Origin: Alteribacillus sp. YIM 98480
GTDB taxonomy: Bacteria; Bacillota; Bacilli; Bacillales; Marinococcaceae
Reading direction: 5' to 3'
Assembly: GCF_009765375.1 (NCBI RefSeq)
Contig: NZ_VTOK01000004.1
Span: forward strand, 176,833 to 240,832
Length of the DNA: 64,000 nucleotides
This document shows, piece by piece, positions 25,491 to 34,564 of the stretch (its first letter is position 1; every line of letters starts with the position of its first letter). A program made the position numbers and the translations under genes. Under the pieces are notes generated by a model. That model saw nothing but the letters and a program-made list of their open reading frames with translations, made no database searches and had not been told where the DNA came from.

Positions 25491-26942
25491 ATGACAGTAT
25501 TTCCAGCTTCATGGGCATGGGGAATTATTATTATAAGTGCCGTTTTAATGTTTGGGAGTTCATGGTGGATATATAAAAGATCAAAGATTAAAGATGCGGA
25601 AACATTTATGGTAGCAAGCCGAGGAGTGCGATGGGGTCTCATTGCAGCATCAATTGCAGCAACGGAACTTTGGGCCGGCTCTTTGCTCGGGGCTGCAGAA
25701 GGGTCGTACATATGGGGGTTATCCGGTTTGTGGATGTATTGGCTTCCCACACCTATCGCGTTCACCGTCTTTGCGTTTATTGCTATTCGGGTAAGAAAGC
25801 TCTTGCCAGAAGGTGTGACGATTGGTTCGTTTGCAAAAATGAGGTTTGGGACAGCTGGACATATCGTATTTTCCTTAATCGCATTATGGATAATGGCGTT
25901 GTTCACGATGCTGCAAATTATAGGAGGAGCTGCGTTCTTTAGCGGTATTTTTGAGATTAGCTATACGACGACTGCCATTGTTTTAGCAGCTGTGTTTTTA
26001 GGTTTCTATTTAATCGCAGGATTATGGTCGTCGTTAATTACAAGTTTTATTCAGTACTTTGTCGTCGTTTTGATTTTATTAGGGCTGGTTCCGATCGTAT
26101 TTTATCAGTTGGGCGGGCCAGGAGCCGTGTATGATATGGCATTAACGAATTTATCTAATTCTGAGCCAGAAAAAATGGAATTATTCCGCTGGGATGCGAT
26201 TGCTGGTTATTTTCTTGTTCAATTTTTCTCTTTTGGTGCCATTGCAACATTGTCGAACTATGCTTGGCAGCGGGCGTTTGCTGTTGAAAAATCAGGAGTG
26301 AAGAAAGCCTTCATCTGGGGAGGCTGGAGCTGGGCTCCTCTTGCAATGGTTAGTTCATTAGTTGGTTTTATCGGACTAGCGATTGGCTTATCACTTGATT
26401 ATTCAACGGATGTATTTCCACAAGTTATCGCAAATGTACTATCTACACCATTTGCCATCTTTTTAGCTGTGGCAATCCTATTTGCGATTTATTCTACAGG
26501 TGCATCTTACCTGGGCGGCATGAGCTCACTCGTCACTAGTGATATATATGAGCAGTATATCAATAAGAATGCCACAAAAGAACAATCCCTTCGTTTTGTG
26601 CGGTTATCTTCTATCGTTATTGCAATTATTGTCTTAATTGCAACAATTCTCTTGCAGAAGGTATCCCTTTTAGCTGCCACATTAACAGTTGGCGGATTTG
26701 TAGGTGCGCCGTTCTTTCCGATTGTGCTTGGATTGTGGTGGAAGAAAACTAGCTCTGTTGCTGTTGTGACAGCAATAACCGTGTCTGTTGCGCTCGTTTC
26801 TTTCTTTTTGCTAACGGGAATTATTCCGCAATGGATTGCGTATCTAACATGTATACTGTTATCTCTTGTACTAACCGTGGTGATTTCTTTAATCAAGCCG
26901 GATAACTACGATTTTGAAAAATTAGAATCAGTAAAGGCCTAA
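25491..26942 (+). CDS. Sodium:solute symporter (SSS family), second copy
   Basis: 483 residues, ATG 25491 behind AAAGGAGG, about 13 membrane helices. Features: DAETFMVASRGVRWGLIAAS in the first cytoplasmic loop and helix 2, and ATELWAGSLLGAAEGSYIWG. It is related in family but clearly different in sequence from the symporter at 20214. It follows the SDR after 27 bp and is itself followed by a 59-residue membrane protein. By promoter it belongs to the sigma-54 regulon. Confidence 0.87.
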   Translation: MTVFPASWAWGIIIISAVLMFGSSWWIYKRSKIKDAETFMVASRGVRWGLIAASIAATELWAGSLLGAAEGSYIWGLSGLWMYWLPTPIAFTVFAFIAIRVRKLLPEGVTIGSFAKMRFGTAGHIVFSLIALWIMALFTMLQIIGGAAFFSGIFEISYTTTAIVLAAVFLGFYLIAGLWSSLITSFIQYFVVVLILLGLVPIVFYQLGGPGAVYDMALTNLSNSEPEKMELFRWDAIAGYFLVQFFSFGAIATLSNYAWQRAFAVEKSGVKKAFIWGGWSWAPLAMVSSLVGFIGLAIGLSLDYSTDVFPQVIANVLSTPFAIFLAVAILFAIYSTGASYLGGMSSLVTSDIYEQYINKNATKEQSLRFVRLSSIVIAIIVLIATILLQKVSLLAATLTVGGFVGAPFFPIVLGLWWKKTSSVAVVTAITVSVALVSFFLLTGIIPQWIAYLTCILLSLVLTVVISLIKPDNYDFEKLESVKA

Positions 26943-26959
26943 AGAAGGGAGTCAGCTGA

Positions 26960-27139
26960 ATGAGAGAATTATTTATATTTTTTACTTATTTTGCTTTTTC
27001 TACTTTAGCATTCACTTGTCTTGTCATTACTTACCAAATAGTTAAACATGGTATAGGAAAGACTAGTGGTGCTGCGGATGTAGATTCGACAGAACAAGAA
27101 ATAAACTTGTCGAAAACAGAAGATACTACTATGAAGTAA
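26960..27139 (+). CDS. Small one-helix membrane protein after the second symporter
   Basis: 59 residues, starting MRELFIFFTYFAFSTLAFTC at ATG 26960, 17 bp behind the symporter with AAGGGAG 9 bp upstream. One N-terminal membrane span (about 4-26) and an acidic, soluble tail. It parallels the small gene at 21661, so it is probably a symporter companion subunit. Too short to place in a family by eye. Confidence 0.6.
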   Translation: MRELFIFFTYFAFSTLAFTCLVITYQIVKHGIGKTSGAADVDSTEQEINLSKTEDTTMK

Positions 27140-27204
27140 CATTTTGTTCATTTTTGTTTGGAGCAGGACTGTTTCAAAAGGTTGGTTTCGGGTATGGTGG
27201 TCTA

Positions 27205-27335
27205 GCATCTGGCATACGCAAGACTCCCGCGGGAAACAGGGCAGTATGAAGCCTCCCGCAGTGAAAGGGTTACTCACGAAGGAGGCTGAACTGTCGTCCT
27301 TCTGCCCTGAAACTGAAAGCGAATATGTTCTAGTT
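27205..27335. repeat. Intergenic repeat-like sequence
   Basis: Contains GACTCCCGCGGGAAACAGGG and AAGCCTCCCGCAG with GAAGGAGGCTGAAC, the G+C-rich pattern of a common Bacillaceae intergenic repeat that also forms the inside of copies at 24061 and 29132. It stands out from the AT-rich flanks. No gene in this gap. Confidence 0.5.
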
Positions 27336-27408
27336 GCAAATGGCCGAGAACTGACTTTTGGAACAGCTTTCTTCTATTATATTTTGTAAAAAGAAAGGAA
27401 AGTAACGT

Positions 27409-28521
27409 ATGTCATATAACAGTCTTTTTTCGGATTTTACTATTGCTGGTTCTAAACTGAAAAACCGTTTCGTTGTTGCACCTATGACCCGCGTCAGTGC
27501 AGAAGAAGATGGGTGCGCGAATGATCGCATGAAACAATATTACGAACGATATGCCAAAGGCGGATTTAGTATGGTTATTTCCGAAGGTATCTATTTGGAT
27601 GAAAGCTACAGTCAAGGCTATTATAATCAGCCAGGCCTTGCTGCAAAAAAACATGCTGAGTCCTGGAAACCTGTAGTAGATGCGGTACAGCAGCACGGCT
27701 CTATTTTCATCGCACAGCTAATGCATGCTGGAGCTCAAGGACAAGGGAATGCGTATGCCGATGAAACGATTGCTCCATCAGAGATTGCACCTAAAGGTGA
27801 ACAGTTGGAATTCTATGGAGGTTCTGGTCCGTTTCCAGTGCCTAGACAAATGACGGAACAAGATATTACTGATGCGAAACAAGCATTTGTGAATGGGGCT
27901 GTTGCTGCAAAAAATGCTGGATTTGATGGAGTCGAAATTCATGGTGCCAATGGATATTTATTAGACCAATTTTTAACGGAATATTTGAATACAAGAGAAG
28001 ATCATTATGGGGGATCACTTGAAAACCGTCTTCGCCTTTTTCTTGAAATTATTCAAGACATTCGCACAGCGGTTGGGGATGATTTTATTGTTGGTATTCG
28101 TGTATCGCAAATCAAAGTTTCAGACGCTGAACATAAATGGAGTAAAGGAGAAACAGATGCCGAATATATTTTCTCTACACTAGGAAAGACCTCCTTAGAC
28201 TATATCCACACAACAGATGGAGATGCAACGGAATCTTCCTTTGGAAAAGGAACGAAAACATTAGCAAACGCAGCTAAAACGTACGGGAAGCTCCCGGTTA
28301 TTGCAAATGGAAAACTTGGTGATCCTGAAAAAGCAAACACCTTTATGGAAAAAGAAGAAGCTGATCTTGTATCTCTCGGTACAAGCGCTCTAGCAAATCC
28401 TGACTTTCCTAACCGGGTTAAACTAAACGTAAAACTGAACAGTTTTGACTTCGAAAACATTTTACTGCCAAAAGCCTTTGTCAAAGATCATGAACTGCAT
28501 CAAGATATTAATATGGAATAA
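27409..28521 (+). CDS. NADH:flavin oxidoreductase, Old Yellow Enzyme family
   Basis: 370 residues, ATG 27409 behind AAAGGAAAG. FMN-binding TIM barrel: LKNRFVVAPMTRVSA at the N-terminus, AQLMHAGAQGQG, the active-site pair in VEIHGANGYLLDQFL, then REDHYGGSLENRLRLFLEI, and a late PVIANGKLGDPEKA with DLVSLGTSALANPD phosphate-binding region. Such enzymes reduce activated C=C bonds, for example in enones or maleimides. It has its own repeat-rich upstream region, so co-regulation with the SDR-symporter operon is unsure. Confidence 0.9.
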   Translation: MSYNSLFSDFTIAGSKLKNRFVVAPMTRVSAEEDGCANDRMKQYYERYAKGGFSMVISEGIYLDESYSQGYYNQPGLAAKKHAESWKPVVDAVQQHGSIFIAQLMHAGAQGQGNAYADETIAPSEIAPKGEQLEFYGGSGPFPVPRQMTEQDITDAKQAFVNGAVAAKNAGFDGVEIHGANGYLLDQFLTEYLNTREDHYGGSLENRLRLFLEIIQDIRTAVGDDFIVGIRVSQIKVSDAEHKWSKGETDAEYIFSTLGKTSLDYIHTTDGDATESSFGKGTKTLANAAKTYGKLPVIANGKLGDPEKANTFMEKEEADLVSLGTSALANPDFPNRVKLNVKLNSFDFENILLPKAFVKDHELHQDINME

Positions 28522-28537
28522 AGTATAGGATGTTTTA

Positions 28538-28696
28538 ATGATTTTAGAAGGTATATCAACAAATATTGTTATGGAAGCATATAACAAAGCAATATTATTG
28601 GAACTAGATTATGAATTTGTTGTTTTGTTAAAAGAAGATCTAGAAAGACGTTTAGACAATGAGGAGTTATTCAAGCTAAACCTTATTGACTCGTAG
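28538..28696 (+). CDS. sda: Sda-like sporulation histidine kinase inhibitor
   Basis: 52 residues, ATG 28538 with AGGA upstream. The core reads ISTNIVMEAYNKAILLELDY then EFVVLLKEDLERRLD, which follows the Sda helical-hairpin pattern (L-S-x-x-x-L-x-E-x-Y-x-K-A, then F-I-x-L-x-x-x-E-x-x-R-R). Sda of Bacillus subtilis blocks KinA autophosphorylation when replication is disturbed. A C-terminal extension of about 12 residues goes beyond the usual end. It is a stand-alone gene with its own terminator. Confidence 0.72.
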   Translation: MILEGISTNIVMEAYNKAILLELDYEFVVLLKEDLERRLDNEELFKLNLIDS

Positions 28697-28753
28697 AAAA
28701 GGATCTCATACCCAATGAGAATTTGGAAAAAGTAATTAAAAAAACATAAAACT

Positions 28754-28801
28754 TACCCTATAGAGTAATGACTGATAATAGGTCTGCCCTATAGGGTTTT
28801 T
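28754..28801 (+). terminator. Terminator of the sda-like gene
   Basis: ACCCTATAG / CTATAGGGT stem with a T-run (GGGTTTTTT), 58 bp behind the stop codon. Confidence 0.8.
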
Positions 28802-28921
28802 TACACTGATAATTATGGCATGGATGAATCATCGATGGCGTCAAAATCTTGAGAAAACGAGTATAAGTGCAACTAGGCAATCCGTTTCGCCTAAAGGCTT
28901 CGCGCTAGCCATGTTTTCTTT
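28801..28921. repeat. Dispersed intergenic repeat, first copy
   Basis: Begins TTACACTGATA directly at the end of a terminator T-run, continues GCATGGATGAATCATCGA and ATAAGTGCAACTAGGC, and ends GCTAGCCATGTTTTCTTT. A diverged copy with the same order and the same position behind a terminator is at 50164-50299. The remainder of the gap up to 29131 shows nothing recognisable. Confidence 0.65.
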
Positions 28922-29131
28922 ACACTTTAGGAAAGTTTAGCTTTGTTAAAGCATCAAACTATAGGAAAAGGAGAACGAGAAAATATGAAAAGGTCAACAA
29001 AACATTTTTTCTAAAAAAGAAATACATCATATTTTCTCCTCTTGTTCGTTCATGTAAAAACGAAAGGTGAAGACTCTATTAAATCTTAAGTTTCCATTTG
29101 AATCAATTTCATAAATGCTATTTTGATTATC

Positions 29132-29231
29132 AAAAACGAACATTATATCGATTGTAGCGGAAGACGGCGACTCCCTCGGAAAGCGTCAGCTTGAAGCGAT
29201 AACGAGAAAATTTTAAATAACGTTCATTTAT
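29132..29231. repeat. MITE-like repeat with ACGAAC ends, copy B
   Basis: About 100 bp bounded by AAAAACGAACATTATAT and ATAACGTTCATTTAT, with GTAGCGGAAGACGGCGACTC inside. A shorter relative of the element at 24061-24300. Confidence 0.7.
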
Positions 29232-29254
29232 AAAGATATATGAAATTCATTCAT

Positions 29255-30166
29255 CTAACTATTTTTTGCCTTCAAAAAATTCTCTTCCTCTACACCATTT
29301 GTCTCCATAGGTTGTCGTTTATTTTTCAAAGCATCTTTTACAGATTGAAGATTGCTTAATGACGTATTACCCATCTTAGCTGCTAGTCCCAAAAATATGA
29401 TGTCAACTAAGTACATCATACTCATTCTTGAGGAAAGGGGCTCTCCTTGAAAAACTATTTCTTTATTAGCAGTACAAAGTGATATATCTGCAATTTGTGT
29501 AATAGGTGATTGTTCCCTTGTCGTAAGAACTATTGTAGTGGCACCGTTTTGATGGGTAATAGCGAGTGATTCCATAATCTCTTTGTTAGCTCCTGTGTGG
29601 CTGATCCCAATAACGACGTCTCTCGTATCAGATATAGCCCCTGCTACTGCCTGCATATATGAATCATTATAGACATAGCAAAGAATGCCGAGCTTCATAA
29701 GGTTATAAGAGAGATCAATTCCAGTAGAATAATTTGTTCCTTGGGCAAATATGTGGACAGCTCTTCCGTGTTGAAGAACTTGTATGACCTTTTCTAAAGC
29801 CTGTAAATCCAGCATATCTCTTGACTCAGTTAAAGCTTGGATATTTGCATAAGAAGAAACATAAGCCACTGTTTCTAAACTCTCAGAAATACTGATTTCT
29901 TCATCAACGTGAGAATTGTTATCGCCCAGTTCATAAGCAAGACTGATTTGAAGATCTCTGAAACCTTTATATCCCAACCGTTTTGATAGTCGAACTACAG
30001 CAGAAGTACTTGTACTGGATTCAACAGCTAGTTTATTTAAATTTTCGCGAACAATAAAATTAGGATTATTTAGTATAAAATGTGCGACTCTTCGTAACGC
30101 GCCTTTCAAAGATGGGAAAATTTCCTCTATTCGTCCCAACACTCCATTTGTATTATTATTTTTCAC
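29255..30166 (-). CDS. MurR/RpiR-family regulator with SIS domain
   Basis: 303 residues, ATG 30166. The N-terminal RpiR helix-turn-helix is visible (LAVESSTSTSAVVRLSKRLG then YKGFRDLQISLAYEL), followed by a SIS sugar-phosphate-binding-type domain (about 125-260) with HIFAQGTNYSTGIDLSYNL and VVIGISHTGANKEIM. It is divergent from the molybdenum hydroxylase operon, with a 200-bp shared promoter region, so it most likely controls that operon. Some RpiR members bind non-sugar ligands. Confidence 0.88.
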   Translation of the reverse strand: MKNNNTNGVLGRIEEIFPSLKGALRRVAHFILNNPNFIVRENLNKLAVESSTSTSAVVRLSKRLGYKGFRDLQISLAYELGDNNSHVDEEISISESLETVAYVSSYANIQALTESRDMLDLQALEKVIQVLQHGRAVHIFAQGTNYSTGIDLSYNLMKLGILCYVYNDSYMQAVAGAISDTRDVVIGISHTGANKEIMESLAITHQNGATTIVLTTREQSPITQIADISLCTANKEIVFQGEPLSSRMSMMYLVDIIFLGLAAKMGNTSLSNLQSVKDALKNKRQPMETNGVEEENFLKAKNS

Positions 30167-30300
30167 TGAGAACTCCCTCCTTCATTACATCTATTATAAC
30201 ATTCACCGCAAAATAAAAGAAATTTTTTGTTAAAATAAATTTTCAAAAACACCACTTTTAAGCTTAGAAATTCATAAATTAAGCATTTATAAAATAAAAT

Positions 30301-30321
30301 GTTGAAAAAAATATTCACAAC
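30301..30321 (+). promoter_or_regulatory. Possible RpiR operator
   Basis: TTGAAAAAAATATTCACAA, an imperfect inverted repeat of the TGAA-N-TTCA type, lies in the divergent region, 50 bp before the NIPSNAP gene. AT-richness makes chance occurrence likely. Confidence 0.25.
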
Positions 30322-30369
30322 CATTATAATTACTAATAATTAAAAGATTCTGAAAAAAGGTGTGATTAC

Positions 30370-30690
30370 ATGATTTATGAATTGCGAGAGTATATTGCTG
30401 ATGAAAATAAGGAAGAAGCTTTACAGAAACGATTTAAAAATCACGTTTTAAGCATTTTTAATAAGCATTCTATTGAAGTGGTAGGTTTTTGGAGGGAACA
30501 TAACAACCCTGCTAAAACGATGTATTTGTGCCGTTTCAATAGTCTTGAAGAGAAAGAAAAAGCTTGGGATGCTTTTAAAAAAGACCCGGAATGGCAGCGA
30601 ATAAAAAATGAAAGTGAAACTGAGGGAGCACTAACAAAAAGTATGACAAGCACGTTGTTAGAACCTGTTGATTTTTCTTCTCAACCTTAA
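30370..30690 (+). CDS. NIPSNAP-family protein
   Basis: 106 residues, ATG 30370 with AAAAAGGTG. It opens MIYELREYIADENKEEALQK, the typical NIPSNAP ferredoxin-like (dimeric alpha-beta barrel) start, and has the central GFWREHNNPAKTMYLCRF and a WQRIKNES segment. The biochemical role of the family is poorly known; members often sit in catabolic operons. Here it is the first gene of the molybdenum hydroxylase operon, 25 bp ahead of the flavin subunit. Confidence 0.82.
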   Translation: MIYELREYIADENKEEALQKRFKNHVLSIFNKHSIEVVGFWREHNNPAKTMYLCRFNSLEEKEKAWDAFKKDPEWQRIKNESETEGALTKSMTSTLLEPVDFSSQP

Positions 30691-30715
30691 ACTCTAAGAT
30701 ATAGAGGTGATTTAA

Positions 30716-31615
30716 TTGAAACCGGTTGATTTTGATTACGTTAAACCAAGCGATTTAAATGAAGTCCTCCAAACCTTAAATCTTCTGAAAGATAAAGCAA
30801 AAATTCTAAGTGGAGGCCAAAGCCTTTTACCAGTATTAAATATGCGTCTGGCTCGTCCAGAAGTTGTAGTGGATATAAATGAAGTGAAGGAATTGAATCA
30901 TTTAGTTGTTGAAAACGATTATATAAAAATGGGAGCTGGTGTAAGGCATAGTTTTGCTGAACAATCGGCTATTATGAAAGACTATCTTCCTTTATTAGCC
31001 AAGTGTATTCCTTATATTGGGCATAGTCAAATTAGAAACAGAGGAACAGTTATCGGCAGTATTGTTCATGCCGACCCTTCTGCGGAAATTCCGCTTGTTG
31101 CACTCATATTAGATGGCCATTTAGAGCTTGTCAGCGAGGAGGATAAACGAACAGTCCCTCTTTCAGAGTTTTTCTACGGTTATATGATGACAGACTTACA
31201 ACCTGAAGAAATGGTTACGTCGTTGAATATTCCGGTTAGAAGTATTCCAGTTGGCGGTTCAAGAGGCACTTCTTTTATAGAGATGGCGAGAAGAGAGGGG
31301 GATTTTGCACTAGTTGCTGCTGCAGCTCAATTGGAAATTGATAAAGAAGGATTCATCTATGACGTCCGTATAGGACTTGGGGGAGTTGGCCCCGCCCCTA
31401 TAAGACTAGAGGAAGTTGAAAATTTTCTTCAACAAAAAGAACCGACAGAAGATTTATTCATAGAAGCATCACAATTAATAAAAAACTACTTAGAGGTTGA
31501 CGAGGATCCTTTTGTACCAAAGGAGTACCGGGAACATGTAGCGTTTCGTTTTGTACAGCGTGTATTAAGTGAAGCTTTAGCTGATGCCAAAACTTCATAT
31601 GAAAGGATGTCATAA
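30716..31615 (+). CDS. Molybdenum hydroxylase FAD-binding subunit (CoxM-like)
   Basis: 299 residues from TTG 30716 behind AGAGGTG. FAD domain of the vanillyl-alcohol-oxidase-like type: LSGGQSLLPVLNMRLARP near residue 35 and RNRGTVIGSIVHADPSAEIP near residue 105 bind FAD; a CO-dehydrogenase flavoprotein C-terminal domain follows from about 180. It passes electrons from the iron-sulfur subunit to an acceptor. It is followed 1 bp later by the iron-sulfur subunit, giving the usual medium-small-large order. Confidence 0.9.
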   Translation: MKPVDFDYVKPSDLNEVLQTLNLLKDKAKILSGGQSLLPVLNMRLARPEVVVDINEVKELNHLVVENDYIKMGAGVRHSFAEQSAIMKDYLPLLAKCIPYIGHSQIRNRGTVIGSIVHADPSAEIPLVALILDGHLELVSEEDKRTVPLSEFFYGYMMTDLQPEEMVTSLNIPVRSIPVGGSRGTSFIEMARREGDFALVAAAAQLEIDKEGFIYDVRIGLGGVGPAPIRLEEVENFLQQKEPTEDLFIEASQLIKNYLEVDEDPFVPKEYREHVAFRFVQRVLSEALADAKTSYERMS

Positions 31616-31616
31616 T

Positions 31617-32138
31617 TTGAGTAACCATAAAGTGCAAATAGAGGTGAATGGTAAAAATATAGAAGCAGAAGTTTCTGGGCGAACTCATTTGGCTGATTTT
31701 TTAAGGAATAATTTGAATCTAACGGGGACGCATATAGGATGCGAGCATGGGGTGTGCGGCTGCTGTACAGTGTTGATGGATGAAGAGCCGATTCGTTCCT
31801 GCATCATTCTTGCTGTACAAGCGGATGGCCATAAAATAAAGACTGTAGAAGGAATGTCTGAAATAAACCAAGAGACAGGAAAGCGTGAATTAAGTAATAT
31901 TCAAAAAGCTTTTTGGGAAGGTCATGGACTTCAGTGCGGATTTTGTACGCCAGGGATGCTGCTTACCACAGAGGCCCTATTGGCAGAAAATCCTGATCCT
32001 ACAGATCAAGAAATTCGTGAAGCTCTTTCAGGGAACATTTGTAGATGTACAGGTTACTTGCAAATTGTAGAAGCAGTGAAATTAGCAGCTAAGATGAACA
32101 AAAACTCTACTTTAGTCTATTTACCTGAGGAGGTATAA
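31617..32138 (+). CDS. Molybdenum hydroxylase [2Fe-2S] subunit (CoxS-like)
   Basis: 173 residues from TTG 31617 with AAAGGATG 9 bp upstream; a longer reading from 31584 would start inside the flavin subunit. The plant-ferredoxin cluster motif C-x4-C-G-x-C in GCEHGVCGCC is near residue 45, and the second cluster motif is QCGFCTPGML with ICRCTGY. Normal length for the small subunit. It relays electrons between the molybdenum site and FAD. Confidence 0.92.
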   Translation: MSNHKVQIEVNGKNIEAEVSGRTHLADFLRNNLNLTGTHIGCEHGVCGCCTVLMDEEPIRSCIILAVQADGHKIKTVEGMSEINQETGKRELSNIQKAFWEGHGLQCGFCTPGMLLTTEALLAENPDPTDQEIREALSGNICRCTGYLQIVEAVKLAAKMNKNSTLVYLPEEV

Positions 32139-32143
32139 GCGCT

Positions 32144-34564
32144 GTGACAAAAAAAGAGCAACAAAATGTAACTCCATATAAATGGGTAGGAAAAAAGAAT
32201 CCCCCTGTAGAAAATCATCGGTTTGTATTGGGAAGTGGAACGTATGTAGATGACATTAAAATGGATAATATGCATCATGCAGCGCTTGTGCCAAGCCCTT
32301 ATGCCCATGCCGCCATTAAATCTATTGATACGAGTGAGGCCCTAAACGTTCCTGGCGTTATAGCTGTTGTTACTGGCGAGGATATTGTGCAAAGTACAAA
32401 CCCTCTTAAACAATATCTAGAGATCCCGGGGGTCGATTGGTACCCGCTTGCTGCAGGCAGTGTGAAATATGCTGGGGAATGGGTAGCAGCGGTTGTAGCA
32501 GAAGATCGTTTCATAGCTGAGGATGCAGCTGAATTGGTTAAGGTTGAATATGAGCCGCTTCCAAACGTTTTAGATCCTGAAAAAGCTATGAGTGATAATG
32601 CGGTACCTGTCCATGATAAACATCCTAGCAACATTATGTGGCAACGAAAATTTACATGGGGAGAAGTTGAAAGCGATTTCAATGATTCTGACGATGAAAT
32701 AGAGTTTCGATGCCGCTGGAACCGTAATTCAACTGTCCCTCTTGAAACGTTTGGAGTCATTACAAAGTGGGATGAGGGACGAAAGATATTAGATGTATGG
32801 GCTTCTATTCAAATGCCTCAATATCCTGAACAAATAGCGGAAGCCCTTAAAATCCCTCTTAATTGTGTAAGAGTTCATTATGACGTAGATGTAGGTGGAA
32901 GTTATGGTGTGAAGCGCGGAATTAAGCATACCGTATTAGTTGGTTATATATCTAAACGTTACGGTGTTCCCGTTAAATTAATAGAAGACCGCTTAGAAAA
33001 CATGCGCGGCAGTGACATGCATGGCCCAGACAGAATATTTGATGTAAAAGCAGCCTTTGATAAAAATGGGAAGATAAACAGCTTAAAGATGAGAACGATT
33101 GATGATGAAGGAGCTTACCCGGGACGTTCCCCTTTGCAAATGGGAAAACCAATAGGTGCGATAGTAGGAGCCTATAAAATTAAAAGTGTAGAATATGAAG
33201 GAGTGGCAGTAACGACAAATAAAACAGGACAAGTTGCTGTTAGAGGTTTTGGCCAATCACCTACAAATTTTGCCATTGAAATGGCAGTCGATAAAGTTGC
33301 CAAAAAGCTTGGTCTATCTCCTATAGAAATAAGAAAACAAAATTTCATTCAACCTCAAGACTTTCCATATCAAATCCCTAGTGGTACGACTTACGATAGT
33401 GGCGATTACCCTGCAGTATTAAACAAAGCCTTGAAACTAGCAAATTATGAGAAATTATTAAAGTGGCAAGAAGAAGAACGTAAAAAAGGAAGAATGATAG
33501 GAATAGGAGTTGCGACCTGTATTGAGCCTGGAGGAGGAAATGCATTATTTGAACCTTTGCTCAATCCAAAAAACGATAAGACGACATTTCCTGAAAGCTG
33601 CCAAGTGAAAGTCGATCAAAAAGGTAAAGTGACAGCTTCGATTGCTTTTTCATCTGCAGGACAAGGACACCAAACCCTTGTAGCGACCATTCTTGCAGAA
33701 GAACTGAATATAGATCGTGATGACATACGGGTAGTATATAGTGATTCTTTATCCTCTTTGCCGTCACAATCTCCAGTCGCAAGCCGAATGGCTATTGTTC
33801 TAGGCGGTGCAACATCAGGTGCAGCTAGACGGATTAAAGATAAAATGATAAAAATTGCAGCTCATAACCTTAACGAGCCACCGGAACAGCTATATTGGGA
33901 TGGGTCTACGGTTAAATGTAACAATAATTCTCATAAAGAATTAACTTGGGATGAAATTGTAAAAATTGCCCATATAACATATCACAAAATGCCTGAGGGG
34001 ATGGATCCGGGTATTCAATCTCAATTCGTTTTAGAAGTTCCAACAGGCGGAACGCTTCCAACGCCTGATGGTAAAGTTCAGATGTATCCGTGTTATTCCT
34101 TTTCTGCTCACATACCAGTTGTAGAATTAAATCCTGATACCGGAAAAGTTGAATTTTTAAATTATTACATTGCAGATGATTGCGGTACTGTTATTAATCC
34201 AGATATTGTAAAAGGTATGGTTGTTGGCGGGGTAGCACACGGAATCGGCGCTGCACTTTATGAACAGTTTTCTTATGATAACAATGGGCAAATGATTGCC
34301 CAGACGTTTATGGACTATTTATTACCTTCAACAATGGAAGTTCCACATATAGACATTGTAAAACATTGTACACCGTCTCCGTTGACTTCTATGGGACAAA
34401 AAGGTGTAGGAGAAGGGGGGTATATGAGCGCTCCAGCAGCTATTGTTAATGCGGTGAATGATGCTTTAGTTCCGTTTGACTCAGAAATCAGCCATGTTCC
34501 AATCACCCCGTATGATGTTATCCAAAAAATATTTATCAATAAGGGAGGGACACATATTGTCTAA
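32144..34564 (+). CDS. Molybdenum hydroxylase large (molybdopterin) subunit
   Basis: 806 residues from GTG 32144 behind GAGGAGG. Aldehyde oxidase/xanthine dehydrogenase fold: hammerhead domain first (HHAALVPSPYAHAAI), then molybdopterin-binding regions with AVRGFGQSPTNFAIE and AGQGHQT, and the catalytic glutamate in KGVGEGGYMSAP. It lacks the AYRCSFR loop of form I CO dehydrogenase, so it is not a true CO oxidiser. It hydroxylates an unknown substrate, perhaps an N-heterocycle or aromatic aldehyde. Downstream transport and hydrolase genes overlap or follow closely. Confidence 0.92.
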   Translation: MTKKEQQNVTPYKWVGKKNPPVENHRFVLGSGTYVDDIKMDNMHHAALVPSPYAHAAIKSIDTSEALNVPGVIAVVTGEDIVQSTNPLKQYLEIPGVDWYPLAAGSVKYAGEWVAAVVAEDRFIAEDAAELVKVEYEPLPNVLDPEKAMSDNAVPVHDKHPSNIMWQRKFTWGEVESDFNDSDDEIEFRCRWNRNSTVPLETFGVITKWDEGRKILDVWASIQMPQYPEQIAEALKIPLNCVRVHYDVDVGGSYGVKRGIKHTVLVGYISKRYGVPVKLIEDRLENMRGSDMHGPDRIFDVKAAFDKNGKINSLKMRTIDDEGAYPGRSPLQMGKPIGAIVGAYKIKSVEYEGVAVTTNKTGQVAVRGFGQSPTNFAIEMAVDKVAKKLGLSPIEIRKQNFIQPQDFPYQIPSGTTYDSGDYPAVLNKALKLANYEKLLKWQEEERKKGRMIGIGVATCIEPGGGNALFEPLLNPKNDKTTFPESCQVKVDQKGKVTASIAFSSAGQGHQTLVATILAEELNIDRDDIRVVYSDSLSSLPSQSPVASRMAIVLGGATSGAARRIKDKMIKIAAHNLNEPPEQLYWDGSTVKCNNNSHKELTWDEIVKIAHITYHKMPEGMDPGIQSQFVLEVPTGGTLPTPDGKVQMYPCYSFSAHIPVVELNPDTGKVEFLNYYIADDCGTVINPDIVKGMVVGGVAHGIGAALYEQFSYDNNGQMIAQTFMDYLLPSTMEVPHIDIVKHCTPSPLTSMGQKGVGEGGYMSAPAAIVNAVNDALVPFDSEISHVPITPYDVIQKIFINKGGTHIV

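Noticed and set aside
30716-34564. True aerobic CO dehydrogenase (coxMSL)
   Set aside because: Gene order fits, but the large subunit has no AYRCSFR-type active-site loop, so CO oxidation is not supported.
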